Shown: positions 44,109 through 53,204 of the stretch, piece after piece
Position numbering within the stretch: position 1 is the stretch's first letter
Layout of the letters: every line of letters starts with the position of its first letter
Origin: Microbispora sp. H13382
GTDB lineage: Bacteria > Actinomycetota > Actinomycetes > Streptosporangiales > Streptosporangiaceae
Assembly (NCBI RefSeq): GCF_014161445.1
Contig: NZ_JABBXA010000007.1
Location: 1 to 64,000 of the forward strand
Length of the DNA: 64,000 nt
Direction: 5' to 3'
Program-made: the position numbers and the translations under genes
Notes under the pieces: generated by a model
Databases searched by the model: none
Told to the model about the DNA's origin: nothing
Seen by the model: the letters and a program-made list of their open reading frames with translations, nothing else

Positions 44109-45020
44109 ATGACGACCTTCTGGTTCATCGTGATCGCGTTCCTCTGGACGGGCTACTTCGTCCTGGAGGGGTTCGACTTCGGCGTGGGCGCGCTGCTGCC
44201 GCTGCTGTCGCGGTCGGAGGCCGACCGCAAGCAGGTGCTGGGCACCATCGGGCCGGTCTGGGACGGCAACGAGGTGTGGCTGATCACCGCGATCGGGGCG
44301 ATGTTCGCCGCCTTCCCTGCGTGGTACTCCGGCCTGCTGAGCGGCTTCTACCTGGCGGTCTTCCTCGTCATCACCGGCCTGATCGTCCGCGGGGTGGGCC
44401 TGGAGTGGCGGGGAAAGGTCCACTCCCGGCGCGAGGTCGCGCTGTGCGACGCCGGGATCGTCACCGGCAGCGTGCTGCCGGCGTTCCTGTGGGGCGCGAT
44501 CTTCGGCAACCTGTTGTTCGGCACGGCGCTGGCGACCGTGCTCGGTGGGGCCCTGTCGCTGTCGGTGGCCGTGCTGCACGGCGCGGTGTTCGTCGCGCTC
44601 AAGACGACCGGCGCGGTCCGCGCCCGCGCCCGCCGCGCCGCGCTGCTCGCGGCCGTCGGCGCGGTGCCTGTCGCGATCGGCACGCTGCCGTCCGTGCCCG
44701 GCAAGGGGCCGATGTGGACGCTGGGGACGGCGCTGCTCGCCGCGTCGGCGCTGGCGGCCGGGGTGACGCTGGTGTGGGGCCGCCGTGAGGGCTGGGCCTT
44801 CACCGCGACCGCCACGTCGATCGCCGCGACGACGGCCACCGTCTTCGGCGTGCTGTGGTCGGCCCCGCTGCCCGGGCTCACGCTGGCCGAGGCGGCCTCG
44901 GCGCCGTACACGCTGACCGTGCTCACCTGGATCGGCCTGATCGCCCTGCCGGGCGTCATCGCCTACCAGGCCTGGACCTACTGGGTCTTCCGCAAGCGCC
45001 TCACCGCCCAGGTGTCCTGA
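44109..45020 (+). CDS. cydB: Cytochrome bd oxidase subunit II
   Basis: This is the second membrane subunit of cytochrome bd, 303 residues. The N-terminus FWFIVIAFLWTGYFVLEGFD and FGVGALLPLLSR are typical, as are GPVWDGNEVWLITAIGAMFA and FLWGAIFGNLLFG. ATG 44109 has GAGGAG seven bases upstream. No cydDC transporter genes follow; they must be elsewhere or fused. Confidence 0.96.
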   Translation: MTTFWFIVIAFLWTGYFVLEGFDFGVGALLPLLSRSEADRKQVLGTIGPVWDGNEVWLITAIGAMFAAFPAWYSGLLSGFYLAVFLVITGLIVRGVGLEWRGKVHSRREVALCDAGIVTGSVLPAFLWGAIFGNLLFGTALATVLGGALSLSVAVLHGAVFVALKTTGAVRARARRAALLAAVGAVPVAIGTLPSVPGKGPMWTLGTALLAASALAAGVTLVWGRREGWAFTATATSIAATTATVFGVLWSAPLPGLTLAEAASAPYTLTVLTWIGLIALPGVIAYQAWTYWVFRKRLTAQVS

Positions 45021-45104
45021 TCGTCTTCCGCAGACACGGAGCGCACTCGATCTCTCACGGATCGTCCAGAAGGCCTGCGGGAGACCGTGCCGTACGCTGA
45101 AGAT

Positions 45105-45335
45105 ATGAGCGTGGTTACCTTTCAGGCCGATCCGCGCACCGAAGCCGCGCTGGCCGAACTCACAGCCGATGGGCAGGCGCCCGACGAGGTCATTCGCGAA
45201 GCGATCGTGATGGCATGGCGGCTGCGGCGCGCGGAAACGGCGCGCCGGGAGGCCCTCGCCGCCGCGGGTGATCCGGACGATCGCGAGGAAGCGCGAGCGA
45301 TCATGCGTGACATGGAGTCTCTGCGTGCGTGGTGA
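45105..45335 (+). CDS. Antitoxin of a MazF-type pair
   Basis: This 76-residue protein begins VVTFQADPRTEAALAELTAD, a ribbon-helix-helix-like start, and continues with a long charged helix (WRLRRAETARREALAAAG, DPDDREEARAIMRDME). Such proteins pair with MazF-type endoribonucleases in actinomycetes. ATG 45105 is chosen. Its end overlaps the toxin start by 11 bases. Confidence 0.8.
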   Translation: MSVVTFQADPRTEAALAELTADGQAPDEVIREAIVMAWRLRRAETARREALAAAGDPDDREEARAIMRDMESLRAW

Positions 45336-45645
45336 CGTCCACCGTCTCCGCTCCGCTCGGGACACCATGAAGCACGAGCAGAGCGGCGAGCGGTTCGCCG
45401 TAGTGATCCAATCCGACTTCATTCCGGCCCTGTCGACCCTGCTCGTCGCTCCGACCTCCACGAGCGCTCGGCCCACATCCTTCCGGCCTGAGATCGAACT
45501 GTTGGGCAAGTCGACGCGAATCGTGCTGGAACAGACCGCCGCGGTCGCACCGGAGCGGCTCGGCTCCTTCGCCGGCCGGCTCTCCCCCGCCGAGTTGCTC
45601 GAAGTCGACGAAGCGCTCCACCTCCTGCTTGGGCTGGTCCGCTGA
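45325..45645 (+). CDS. MazF/PemK-type toxin
   Basis: This 106-residue protein starts at GTG 45325 within the antitoxin end. The N-terminal MRGDVHRLRSARDTMKHEQS followed by GERFAVVIQSD matches the MazF fold start (beta hairpin and the HEQxGxRxxVV motif), and LLVAPTSTSARPTSFRPEI is also family-like. MazF proteins cut single-stranded mRNA. The rest (KSTRIVLEQTAAVAPERLG, LLEVDEALHLLLGL) fits the usual final helix. Confidence 0.85.
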   Translation: MRGDVHRLRSARDTMKHEQSGERFAVVIQSDFIPALSTLLVAPTSTSARPTSFRPEIELLGKSTRIVLEQTAAVAPERLGSFAGRLSPAELLEVDEALHLLLGLVR

Positions 45646-45669
45646 AGGCAGCCCGCGCAGGACTGGCCC

Positions 45670-48054
45670 CTAGCGCGTGAGACGCAGGTGGTGGAGGTCG
45701 GAGGGGGAGATGGGCATCCGGTCGATCGTGATGCCCTCGGCGTCCTCGACCGCAGAGGCGATGACGGCGGAGACGGGAATCACCCCGGCCTCCCCCGCGC
45801 CCTTGATCCCGAGCGGGTTCAGCGGCGAGGGCGTCTCCAGGTGGGCCGTCTCGATGCGCGGCACCTCCGTGGCGTACGGCATCAGGAAGTCCATGAACGA
45901 GGCGTTCAGCAACTGGCCGTGCTCGTCGTAGACCATCTTCTCGTACAGCGCACCGCCGACGCCCTGGGCGACCCCGCCGTGGATCTGCCCCTCGACGATC
46001 ATCGGGTTGATCAGCTTCCCGCAGTCGTGGACGACGGCGTACCGCAGGATCCTGATCTCGGCGGTGTCGGGGTCGGTCTCCACGATCGCCGCGTGCATGC
46101 CGGCCGCGAAGGTGGATCTGACCGGCGAATAGTAGTCACGGCCCTCCAGCCCGGGCTCCTCGCCCTCGGCCACCGGCGGCCGGTCGTCGGAGGCGGGCCC
46201 GGCGAACTGTGTGGCCCGCTTGGCCTCCTCGTCGAAGGCGTACCGCAGCGGGTTGGACAGCACGGCGACGGTCGCCAGCGGGATCGACGCCGACGGCACG
46301 CCGGCGACGTGGATCTTCCCGTCGGTGATCTCCAGGTCGCGCGGGTCGGCCTCCAGTGCCTCCGCCGCGATCCGCAGCGCCTTCTCCCTGACCTTCCGGC
46401 AGGCGAGCGCGATCGCGTTGCCGCTCATCACGGCCGCCCGTGAGGCGAAGGTTCCCACGGCGTACCCGAAGCGGCGGGTGTCGCCGGTGACCACCGACAC
46501 CTTCTCGATCGGCACGCCGAGCTCGGTGGCGGCGATCTGCGCGAACACCGTCTCGTGCCCCTGCCCCTGGGAGGTGAGGCCCGTCGAGACGTGCACCCGG
46601 CCGTCGGAGGTGATCTGCACGTGCCCGCCCTCGTACGGGCCGACGCCGGTGCCCTCGACGTAGCAGCCGACGCCGATGCCGATCCTGCGCCCCTCGGCCG
46701 CCGCGCGGGCCTTCTCCTCGGCGAAGGAGTCCCAGCCGATCAGCTCCTTGAGCATGCGCAGCGCCTCGGGGTAGTCGCCGCTGTCGTAGATCAGCGGACG
46801 CCCGTCCTGGAACGTCAGGCCCTGGTCGTAGGGGAACTCGTCCGGCTGGATGAAGTTCGCCGCGCGGACCTGCGTGCGGTCCCTCCCGAGGTACGCGGCG
46901 ATCTTGTCCATCGTCCGCTCCATGCAGAACACGCCCTGCGGGCGGCCCGCGCCCCGGTAGGGCGTGACCTGCACGGTGTTGGTGTAGATCGAGGAGAACT
47001 CGACCCGGTAGGCCCCCACCTTGTACGGCCCGAGCAGCTGGGTCGAGGTGATGATCGGCACGATGATCCCGTACGGCGTGTAGGCGCCGTGGTCGTGCAG
47101 GATCTCCACCTCCAGGCCGAGGACGCGCCCGTCGTCGTCGAACCCGACCCGCACGTGCTGGACCTGGCCGCGCTCGTGCGACGACGAGACGAAGTGCTCG
47201 CGCCGGTCCTCGGTCCACTTCACCTCGCGGTGCAGCAGCCGGGCCGCCCACGGCACGAGGATCTCCTCGGGCCATGGGTGGACGATCTTGACGCCGAATC
47301 CGCCGCCGACGTCCGGCGCGATGACCTCCACCTTGGGCAGCGGCAGCCCGAGCTTGGCCGCGATCGCCATCCGCACGCTCGTGGAGGTCTGCGTGGAGGA
47401 GTAGACGCGCAGCGAGCCGTCGTCGGCGTCCCACCGCGCGTACACGCCCTTCCCCTCCAAGGGGGTGCACGCGCTGCGCTCGACGTCGAGGCGGAACTCC
47501 AGCCGGTGCGGGGCCGCCTCGACCGCCTCCCGCGCCGTCACGCCGCCGTGACCCGGCACCTCCTGGACGAGGTGCGCGCCGACGTTGCCCGGCACGTCCT
47601 CGTGCACGAGGTGGACACCGCGTACGGCCTCCTCGATGCCCACCACCGGCTTGAGGATCTCGTAGCCGACCCGGATCAGCGCGCAGGCGTCCTCGGCGAG
47701 GTAGCGGTCGCGGGCGACGACCATGACGACCGGCTCCCCGACGTGCCGGACGATCTCCCGGGCCAGCGGGTACGCCGTACGGCCGTGCGTGAGCGCGGGG
47801 TGCGGGATCAGCAGCGGCAGCGGCTCGGCCAGCGCCCCCGGCAGGTCCTCCCAGGTGTAGATCGCGACCAGGCCCTCCACGTCGAGGGCGGCCGACACGT
47901 CGACGTCGAGGATCCGCGCGTGGGCGTGCGGCGACCTGACGAAGGCGGCGGCCAGCGCACCCGCGCCGAGGTCGTCGAGGTAGCGGCCCTGACCGGTGAT
48001 GAGCCGGGCGTCCTCACGCCGCCGGACCGGCTCGCCGAACAGCCTGGTCGTCAC
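45670..48054 (-). CDS. Molybdenum hydroxylase large subunit (xanthine dehydrogenase/CoxL-like, form II)
   Basis: This is the molybdopterin-binding subunit of a three-part hydroxylase of the xanthine oxidase family, 794 residues. GGGFG is at 250-254, the active-site loop is TPYRGAGRP at 364-372, GQGHETVFAQ follows, and the catalytic Glu is E755 in IKGAGEAGV. The loop lacks the CODH sequence AYRCSFR, so it is not a carbon monoxide dehydrogenase. It hydroxylates a heterocycle or aldehyde with water as oxygen source. GTG 48054 overlaps the iron-sulfur subunit by four bases. It is the last gene behind a UraA-like permease, so uracil or thymine is a candidate substrate; xanthine is the alternative. 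Confidence 0.93.
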   Translation of the reverse strand: MTTRLFGEPVRRREDARLITGQGRYLDDLGAGALAAAFVRSPHAHARILDVDVSAALDVEGLVAIYTWEDLPGALAEPLPLLIPHPALTHGRTAYPLAREIVRHVGEPVVMVVARDRYLAEDACALIRVGYEILKPVVGIEEAVRGVHLVHEDVPGNVGAHLVQEVPGHGGVTAREAVEAAPHRLEFRLDVERSACTPLEGKGVYARWDADDGSLRVYSSTQTSTSVRMAIAAKLGLPLPKVEVIAPDVGGGFGVKIVHPWPEEILVPWAARLLHREVKWTEDRREHFVSSSHERGQVQHVRVGFDDDGRVLGLEVEILHDHGAYTPYGIIVPIITSTQLLGPYKVGAYRVEFSSIYTNTVQVTPYRGAGRPQGVFCMERTMDKIAAYLGRDRTQVRAANFIQPDEFPYDQGLTFQDGRPLIYDSGDYPEALRMLKELIGWDSFAEEKARAAAEGRRIGIGVGCYVEGTGVGPYEGGHVQITSDGRVHVSTGLTSQGQGHETVFAQIAATELGVPIEKVSVVTGDTRRFGYAVGTFASRAAVMSGNAIALACRKVREKALRIAAEALEADPRDLEITDGKIHVAGVPSASIPLATVAVLSNPLRYAFDEEAKRATQFAGPASDDRPPVAEGEEPGLEGRDYYSPVRSTFAAGMHAAIVETDPDTAEIRILRYAVVHDCGKLINPMIVEGQIHGGVAQGVGGALYEKMVYDEHGQLLNASFMDFLMPYATEVPRIETAHLETPSPLNPLGIKGAGEAGVIPVSAVIASAVEDAEGITIDRMPISPSDLHHLRLTR

Positions 48055-48542
48055 CGGTCCTCCTCCGCCTGCAGCTCGGCCGCCCGGTGGACGGCTTTGA
48101 GGATGTTCTGGTAGCCGGTGCACCGGCACAGGTTGCCCGCCACGGCCTCCAGCGCCTCCTCCTCGGACGGGGCGGGGTTGTCCCGGAGGAACGCGGTGAC
48201 GGTGCACAGGAAGCCCGGCGTGCAGAACCCGCACTGCAGGGCGTGGCACTCGGTGAAGGCCCGCTGGACCGGCGACGGTTCGCCGCCGCCGCGGGCCAGG
48301 CCCTCCACCGTCGTGATCTCGTGGCCGTCCGCCGTGACGGCGAACGTGAGACACGAACGGACCGGCTCGCCGTCCAGCAACACCGTGCAGGCGCCGCAGA
48401 CGCCGTGCTCGCAGCCCACGTGGGTGCCGGTGAGGCCGAGGTCGTGGCGCAGGCAGTCGGACAGCAGCCGCCGCCCGGGCACCTCCGCCTCATGCAGGAC
48501 CCCGTTGACCGTCAGCGTCACCCGATGGCGCGTCTCGTTCAC
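48051..48542 (-). CDS. Molybdenum hydroxylase 2Fe-2S subunit
   Basis: This 163-residue electron-transfer subunit has two 2Fe-2S sites: C44, C49, C52 and C64 in the plant-ferredoxin-like half (HVGCEHGVCGACTVLLDG, VRSC), and C104, C107, C139 and C141 in the helical half (LQCGFCTPGF, NLCRCTGY). It passes electrons from the molybdenum centre to FAD. It overlaps both neighbours by four bases, which couples translation of the three subunits. Confidence 0.96.
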   Translation of the reverse strand: MNETRHRVTLTVNGVLHEAEVPGRRLLSDCLRHDLGLTGTHVGCEHGVCGACTVLLDGEPVRSCLTFAVTADGHEITTVEGLARGGGEPSPVQRAFTECHALQCGFCTPGFLCTVTAFLRDNPAPSEEEALEAVAGNLCRCTGYQNILKAVHRAAELQAEEDR

Positions 48543-49414
48543 GCTTCCTCCCCGTGGGCCGCCGCGGCGGCGTCCCGCAGCGCCCGTACGGCGAGCACCC
48601 CGGTGAGGTGCCGCCGGTAGTCCGCCGTCGCGTGGATGTCGCCCTCCGGCTCGACGCGGTCCCGTACGGCGGCCGCCGCGGCCTCCCAGTCGGCCGACGC
48701 GGCGGGCCGCGGTCCGCAGGCCGCGGTCACGTCCACGACCACCGGGACGGGTCCCACGCTCACGCAGGCGACGCGGGCGGCGGCGACCCGGAGGTCCTCG
48801 TCCAACGTGACGGCGGCGGCGACCCCGGCCACCGCGTAGTCGCCGTGCCGCCGGGCCACCTCGTGGAAGGCCGTGCCCGACCGGGCGGGCAGCGCCGGGA
48901 AGAACGCCGACACGGCCAGCTCGCCCGGCCGCAGCGCCGACTCCATGGGACCGGTGAAGAACTCCGCGGCCGGCACCTCCCGCTCCCCGCCCCGGCTCGC
49001 CAGCCGTACGGACCCGCCGAGCAGGGCGAGGACGGCCGGCATCTCGGCGGAGGGGTCGGCGTGCACCAGGCTGCCCACCACCGTGCCGCGGTTGCGGATC
49101 ACGGGATGGGCGACCAGCCGCAGCGCCTGGCGCAGCAGCGGCAGCGCGGCGGCGGCCTCCGGCGAGCGTTCCACGGCGGCGTGCCGGGCCAGGGCCCCGA
49201 CGCGTACGCCGGGCGGGCCGGCCTCGATCCCGTCGAGGCCGGGCACGCGGTTCACGTCGACGATGTGGGCGGGCGCGGCCAGCCGCATGTTGAGCAGCGG
49301 GATCAGGCTCTGGCCGCCCGCCAGCACCTTCCCGTCCGGCCCGGCCTCGGCGAGGACGTCCAGCGCCTCGCCGAGGGTGGCCGGGCCGTGGTAGTCGAAC
49401 GGGGGCGGCTTCAC
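48539..49414 (-). CDS. Molybdenum hydroxylase FAD subunit
   Basis: This FAD-binding medium subunit has 291 residues. The first FAD loop is LAGGQSLIPLLNMRL, the second is the stretch HPVIRNRGTVVGSLVHADPS, and the CoxM-type C-terminal domain follows (EVARRHGDYAVAGVAAAV). It delivers electrons to NAD+, quinone or another acceptor. It is 54 bases downstream of the permease and overlaps the iron-sulfur subunit by four bases. The order FAD, FeS, Mo is typical of bacterial operons of this type. Confidence 0.95.
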   Translation of the reverse strand: MKPPPFDYHGPATLGEALDVLAEAGPDGKVLAGGQSLIPLLNMRLAAPAHIVDVNRVPGLDGIEAGPPGVRVGALARHAAVERSPEAAAALPLLRQALRLVAHPVIRNRGTVVGSLVHADPSAEMPAVLALLGGSVRLASRGGEREVPAAEFFTGPMESALRPGELAVSAFFPALPARSGTAFHEVARRHGDYAVAGVAAAVTLDEDLRVAAARVACVSVGPVPVVVDVTAACGPRPAASADWEAAAAAVRDRVEPEGDIHATADYRRHLTGVLAVRALRDAAAAAHGEEA

Positions 49415-49468
49415 AGTGCCCGCACCCGCGGCTCCCGCCGCTCGGACCTCACCGGCGGCTCCCGCCGC

Positions 49469-50851
49469 TCAGACGGCGGGGTCGCGTTCGAACCCGATCT
49501 CCCCACCCGAGACCTCCTTCGCTGGTCTGCGCGCGATGGCGCGCAGCAGGTGATAGCCGGCGAGCACCACGATCGTCCCAAGCGCGATGCCGGCGAGCGA
49601 GAAGTCGCCGGTGATCTGGTGGGTGACCGGGCCGATCGCGAGGATGATCCCCGCGCCGATCGGCACCATGTTCACCGGGTCGGCGAAGTCCACCCGGTTC
49701 TCCACCCAGATCTTCGCGCCGAGCAGACCGATCATGCCGTACAGGATGACCGTGACGCCGCCGAGCACGCCGCCGGGCGTGGCGGCGATCAGCGCGCCGA
49801 ACTTGGGGCACAGGCCGAACAGGATCGCGATGACCGCGGCGATGTAGTAGGCGGCCGTCGAGTAGACCCGCGTGGCCGCCATGACGCCGATGTTCTCGGC
49901 GTACGTCGTGGTGGGCGAGCCGCCGACCGCGGTCGCGACCGCGGTGCCGACGCCGTCGGCGATGACGGCCCTGCCCATCTGGGGGTCGACGTCGGCGCCG
50001 GTCATCTGGCCCACCGCCTTGACGTGGCCGACGTTCTCCGCGATCAGGGCGATCACGGCGGGCAGCACGACCAGCACGGCCGACGCCTGGAACGACGGCG
50101 CGTGGAAGTGCGGCAGCCCGATCCAGTCGGCGTCGGCGACGGCCTGGAAGCTCACCCGGGGGTGCGTGTCGATCTTCCCGGTGCCCGCGTTGTAGGCGGT
50201 GATGTTCCCCAGGACCTTGTCGGCGAGCCAGGACAGGACGAACCCGAAGACGAGCCCGAGCAGCACGCCGATCCGGCCGAGGAAACCGCGGAACAGCACG
50301 ATGAACACGAACGTCGCGACCATCGTGATCAGCGCGATCCACGGGTCCTGCGGCCAATAGACGTCGGCCACGACGTACGCCAGGCCGAAGCCGATCAGCA
50401 TGACCACCGCGCCGGTCACGACCGGAGGGAAGACGCGGTGGATGATCTGCACGCCGAGCACGTGGATCGCCACACCGCACAGGGCGAGCACCAGGCCGGC
50501 GACGAGGATCGCGCCGGTCACGACCTGGTCGGCCGCCGGGGTGTCGCCGCCGAACGCCGCCCGCACGGCCACCACGCCGCCGACGAACGACGCCGACGTG
50601 CCCAGGTAGCTGGGGATCCGCCCCTGGGTGAACAGCAGGAACAGGATCGTCGCGACGCCCGACATCATCACGGCCGTGTTCGGGTCCAGCCCCATGACGA
50701 GGGGGAACACGAAGGTCGCGCCGAACATGGCGATCACGTGCTGGGCGCCGATGCCGACCATGCGCGGCCAGCTCAGCCTCTCGTCGGGTTTGACGACGTC
50801 CCCGGGCGCCAGCCCTCTCCCGTCGCCGTGCACTGTCCATCTGAAAGCCAT
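49469..50851 (-). CDS. NCS2-family nucleobase permease, UraA-like
   Basis: This proton-coupled nucleobase symporter has 460 residues and about 14 helices. Both substrate-contacting Glu motifs of UraA-type carriers are present: E272 in IALIAENVGHVKA and E319 in GGSPTTTYAENIGVMA. The second motif is of the uracil class (GGxPxTTYxENIGVM) and not of the xanthine/urate class. The N-terminal WPRMVGIGAQHVIAMFGAT is family-typical. It heads the operon with the molybdenum hydroxylase subunits and lies downstream of PucR. Uracil or a related pyrimidine is the best guess for cargo. Confidence 0.92.
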   Translation of the reverse strand: MAFRWTVHGDGRGLAPGDVVKPDERLSWPRMVGIGAQHVIAMFGATFVFPLVMGLDPNTAVMMSGVATILFLLFTQGRIPSYLGTSASFVGGVVAVRAAFGGDTPAADQVVTGAILVAGLVLALCGVAIHVLGVQIIHRVFPPVVTGAVVMLIGFGLAYVVADVYWPQDPWIALITMVATFVFIVLFRGFLGRIGVLLGLVFGFVLSWLADKVLGNITAYNAGTGKIDTHPRVSFQAVADADWIGLPHFHAPSFQASAVLVVLPAVIALIAENVGHVKAVGQMTGADVDPQMGRAVIADGVGTAVATAVGGSPTTTYAENIGVMAATRVYSTAAYYIAAVIAILFGLCPKFGALIAATPGGVLGGVTVILYGMIGLLGAKIWVENRVDFADPVNMVPIGAGIILAIGPVTHQITGDFSLAGIALGTIVVLAGYHLLRAIARRPAKEVSGGEIGFERDPAV

Positions 50852-50998
50852 TTACGCCCCTCTTGCTACTGGGCCGTGGGCCGGTCGGCCACCCCGCAGG
50901 CGTCCCTCCGCGGCGCTTCTAGACCGTTTGGGGCACTTTAGGACTGGCGTGCGCGACAGACATTGGCATGATCTGCCAAACCCACGGACTCCGGGGCG

Positions 50999-51226
50999 TC
51001 ACACCACGCGGATCGTGTACCCGTCTCCGGTGACGACCTGGCCCGCCCGGATTTTGCAGGCCTTGCGCAGCTCCACGCGTCCGTCGACGCGCACCCGGCC
51101 CTCGGCGACGAGGTGCTTGGCGGCGCCGCCGCTGTCGGCGATCTGGCAGAACTTGAGGAGATCGCAGAGCGGGATGTGGTCGCCGTCCAGCTCGAAGGTG
51201 ATGGCAGGGGCCTTCGCATCGTTCAC
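50999..51226 (-). CDS. S4-domain RNA-binding protein (YbcJ-like)
   Basis: This 75-residue protein is a single S4 domain: LCDLLKFCQIADSGGAAKHL, VAEGRVRVDGRVELRKACKI and GQVVTGDGYTIRVV. Stand-alone S4 proteins of this kind bind structured RNA, possibly rRNA. It lies between pucR and the permease on the same strand without obvious functional connection. It starts at ATG 51226. Confidence 0.88.
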   Translation of the reverse strand: MNDAKAPAITFELDGDHIPLCDLLKFCQIADSGGAAKHLVAEGRVRVDGRVELRKACKIRAGQVVTGDGYTIRVV

Positions 51227-51314
51227 GCCGCCAGCTTAGGCAGTCGCGACGACGACAACGCGGCGAGGCGCCGCCTGGGCGACCGCAGTAGGCAAGAGAT
51301 CTAAGGGGCACGAC

Positions 51315-52892
51315 CTAGATACCCCGCATGCGCAGCACGTGCAGGGCGAGGGTGAGGTTGAGCCGCAGGTGCGCGTCCTCGGTGAAGTTGCCCAGCATGC
51401 GCTCCAGCTTCCCGATCCGGTAGCGCAGCGTGTTGTAGTGGAAGTGCAGCCGGCGCGCGGTCTCGGCGACGTTGAGGTTGGTCTCCAGCAACGCCTGCAG
51501 GGTGCGCCGCAGGTCGGCGTTCTCGGCGTCGTCGTCCCCCGCCAGCGGGCCCAGGGTCTCCCGGACGAAGGCGTGCAGCTCGTCGGTGTCGTTCACCAGC
51601 GAGAGCAGCCGGTAGACCCCCAGCTCGTCGAAGTGGGCGACCGCGCCCGCCCCATGAAGCTGGCGGCCCACCCTGGCGGCCTTCAGCGCCTGGCCGTACG
51701 CGCCGGGCAGGGCGTCCACGCCGGAGGCGACCCGGCTGAGGCCGGTGGAGAACGTGCCGTCGGAGACGGCGGCGAGCGCGTCCCTGGCCACTCTGGCCGG
51801 ATCGGCGGCCGCCCCGACGATCGCCACGACCTCGTGGGAGAAGCCGGCGACCGCGCCGCGCGGGTCGTGCTTGCGCACCGACGCCTGCCACGCCGCCAGC
51901 ATGCGGTCCTGAAGCGGCCGTTCCTCGGCGTCGGGGTCGATCTCGGCGACCAGCACGCTCACCGGGCGCTCCAGGTCCCAGCCGAACGCCTGGGCGCGCT
52001 CGGCCACCCGCAGCCCGCCCCTGCCGGTGAGCACGTCCCGCAGGAAGTCCGCGCGGTACTTGCTCTCGACGGCGGTGACCGCCTCCTGCTTGGTGATCAC
52101 CAGCGCGGCGACGGTCGCGGCGCGCTCCAGGATCCCGATGTCGCTGGGAGTCAGCGTGCCGTGGGCGCTGTAGGCCGCGATCCTCCCGTGGTGGTGCCCG
52201 CCCGCGACGATCGGGACGGCGGCGTGGTGCCCGTCGCCGCCGGCGGGCGGGGCGGCCGGCGTCCGCGCGAGGGCCGCGTTGATCTCCCGCAGCCGGGCCA
52301 CCTGCGCGGGCTCCCCCGCGGTGGCGAGGAAGTGGCCTGCGGCGTCGGCCGCCCCCACGGCCACCTGCAGCAGCCCGGCCACCTCCGCCGTGACCTCACG
52401 CATCCCGCCCCCCGCGAGCACGATCTGCACGAGCGCCCGGTGCGCCTCCTCAGTGCGGGCGAGGATCGCCGCCTGCCGGTTGAGGATGTCGGTGAGCACC
52501 TGGTTGAGGATGTCGTCGAAGCCGACGTCGTTGGGCAGCAGGATGAGCGGGAAGCCCAGCCGGTCGGCCTGCTCGACCATCTCCCCCGGGAGCTCGTCCA
52601 GATAGCGGCCGAGCTTGATCGCCAGAGCGGCCAGGCCGCGCTCGTCCAGGTCGGCCACGAGCCGGTCGAGCGACTGCGGCGTGTTGCGCAGCGGGTAGCC
52701 CGTGGTGAGCAGCAGCTCGTGCGGCTTCACCCAGGCGAGGATGTCGGGCACCTCCATCACGTTGAGGCGCTGCACGATGCGGTCGAGGCCGCCCCGGCCG
52801 GCGATCAGGCGGGCGTCCGCCAGCGTCGAGACTCCGAGCACCTCCCCCACCGACACGCCGTGGAGGATCGTTCCGGTGCTCGCCAGGCGCAT
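51315..52892 (-). CDS. PucR-family transcriptional regulator
   Basis: This regulator of 525 residues has the three PucR parts: an N-terminal PucR-like ligand domain (VGEVLGVSTLADARLIAGRG, LAWVKPHELLLTTGYPL), a central CdaR/GGDEF-like domain, and a C-terminal HTH_30 (LNVAETARRLHFHYNTLRYR, then IGKLERMLG). ATG 52892 is chosen; a start at 52982 would add 30 low-complexity residues. PucR members activate purine or other nitrogen-ring catabolism. It is divergent from the DUF2877-fdrA-DUF1116 operon and precedes the permease and hydroxylase genes, so it probably controls both arms. Confidence 0.93.
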   Translation of the reverse strand: MRLASTGTILHGVSVGEVLGVSTLADARLIAGRGGLDRIVQRLNVMEVPDILAWVKPHELLLTTGYPLRNTPQSLDRLVADLDERGLAALAIKLGRYLDELPGEMVEQADRLGFPLILLPNDVGFDDILNQVLTDILNRQAAILARTEEAHRALVQIVLAGGGMREVTAEVAGLLQVAVGAADAAGHFLATAGEPAQVARLREINAALARTPAAPPAGGDGHHAAVPIVAGGHHHGRIAAYSAHGTLTPSDIGILERAATVAALVITKQEAVTAVESKYRADFLRDVLTGRGGLRVAERAQAFGWDLERPVSVLVAEIDPDAEERPLQDRMLAAWQASVRKHDPRGAVAGFSHEVVAIVGAAADPARVARDALAAVSDGTFSTGLSRVASGVDALPGAYGQALKAARVGRQLHGAGAVAHFDELGVYRLLSLVNDTDELHAFVRETLGPLAGDDDAENADLRRTLQALLETNLNVAETARRLHFHYNTLRYRIGKLERMLGNFTEDAHLRLNLTLALHVLRMRGI

Positions 52893-53204
52893 CGCGGGCG
52901 GGGCCGGGTCGTTCTGCAATGCCGTCTCCGGTCCTGCTTGCCGAAGGGGGTCCCGACGTCCTCGGTCACCGCTCCTCCTCATTGGTCGCTCACCGCTCCT
53001 CGTTCGCTACGCGGGCCGCTCGTACCTCGCGGACCACTCCGCTCACTGCGTCGGGCTCGCTCCGGGGACGTCTCACGCCGATTGTGCCCGAGCACCGGTC
53101 CTGTCAGGAAGAGCCAAGCATTCGGCCGACTGTTGGCATCTTTCTCCGTACGGAGGGGGGAGACCGGGCTTTAGCGTCGGCAACGACTGGCTTCGGGAGG
53201 TCCG
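52893..53204. promoter_or_regulatory. Divergent control region between pucR and the FdrA operon
   Basis: This 312-base region must hold promoters for pucR and for the rightward operon. It contains a perfect 12-base palindrome CTCCGTACGGAG at 53144-53155, 50 bases before the GTG at 53205. It also has a low-complexity part rich in GCTC and TCGCT words (52967-53075), with TCACCGCTCCTC present twice. No ORF is supported. The palindrome is the best operator candidate. Confidence 0.5.

Noticed and set aside
45670..49414. Aerobic carbon monoxide dehydrogenase
   Set aside because: The large subunit has PYRGAGR and not the CODH active-site loop AYRCSFR, and the operon carries a nucleobase permease.
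52920..53100. GCTC-rich low-complexity DNA before the FdrA operon as a mobile-element remnant
   Set aside because: There are no terminal inverted repeats, target duplications or transposase traces; it looks like composition bias with one short direct repeat.
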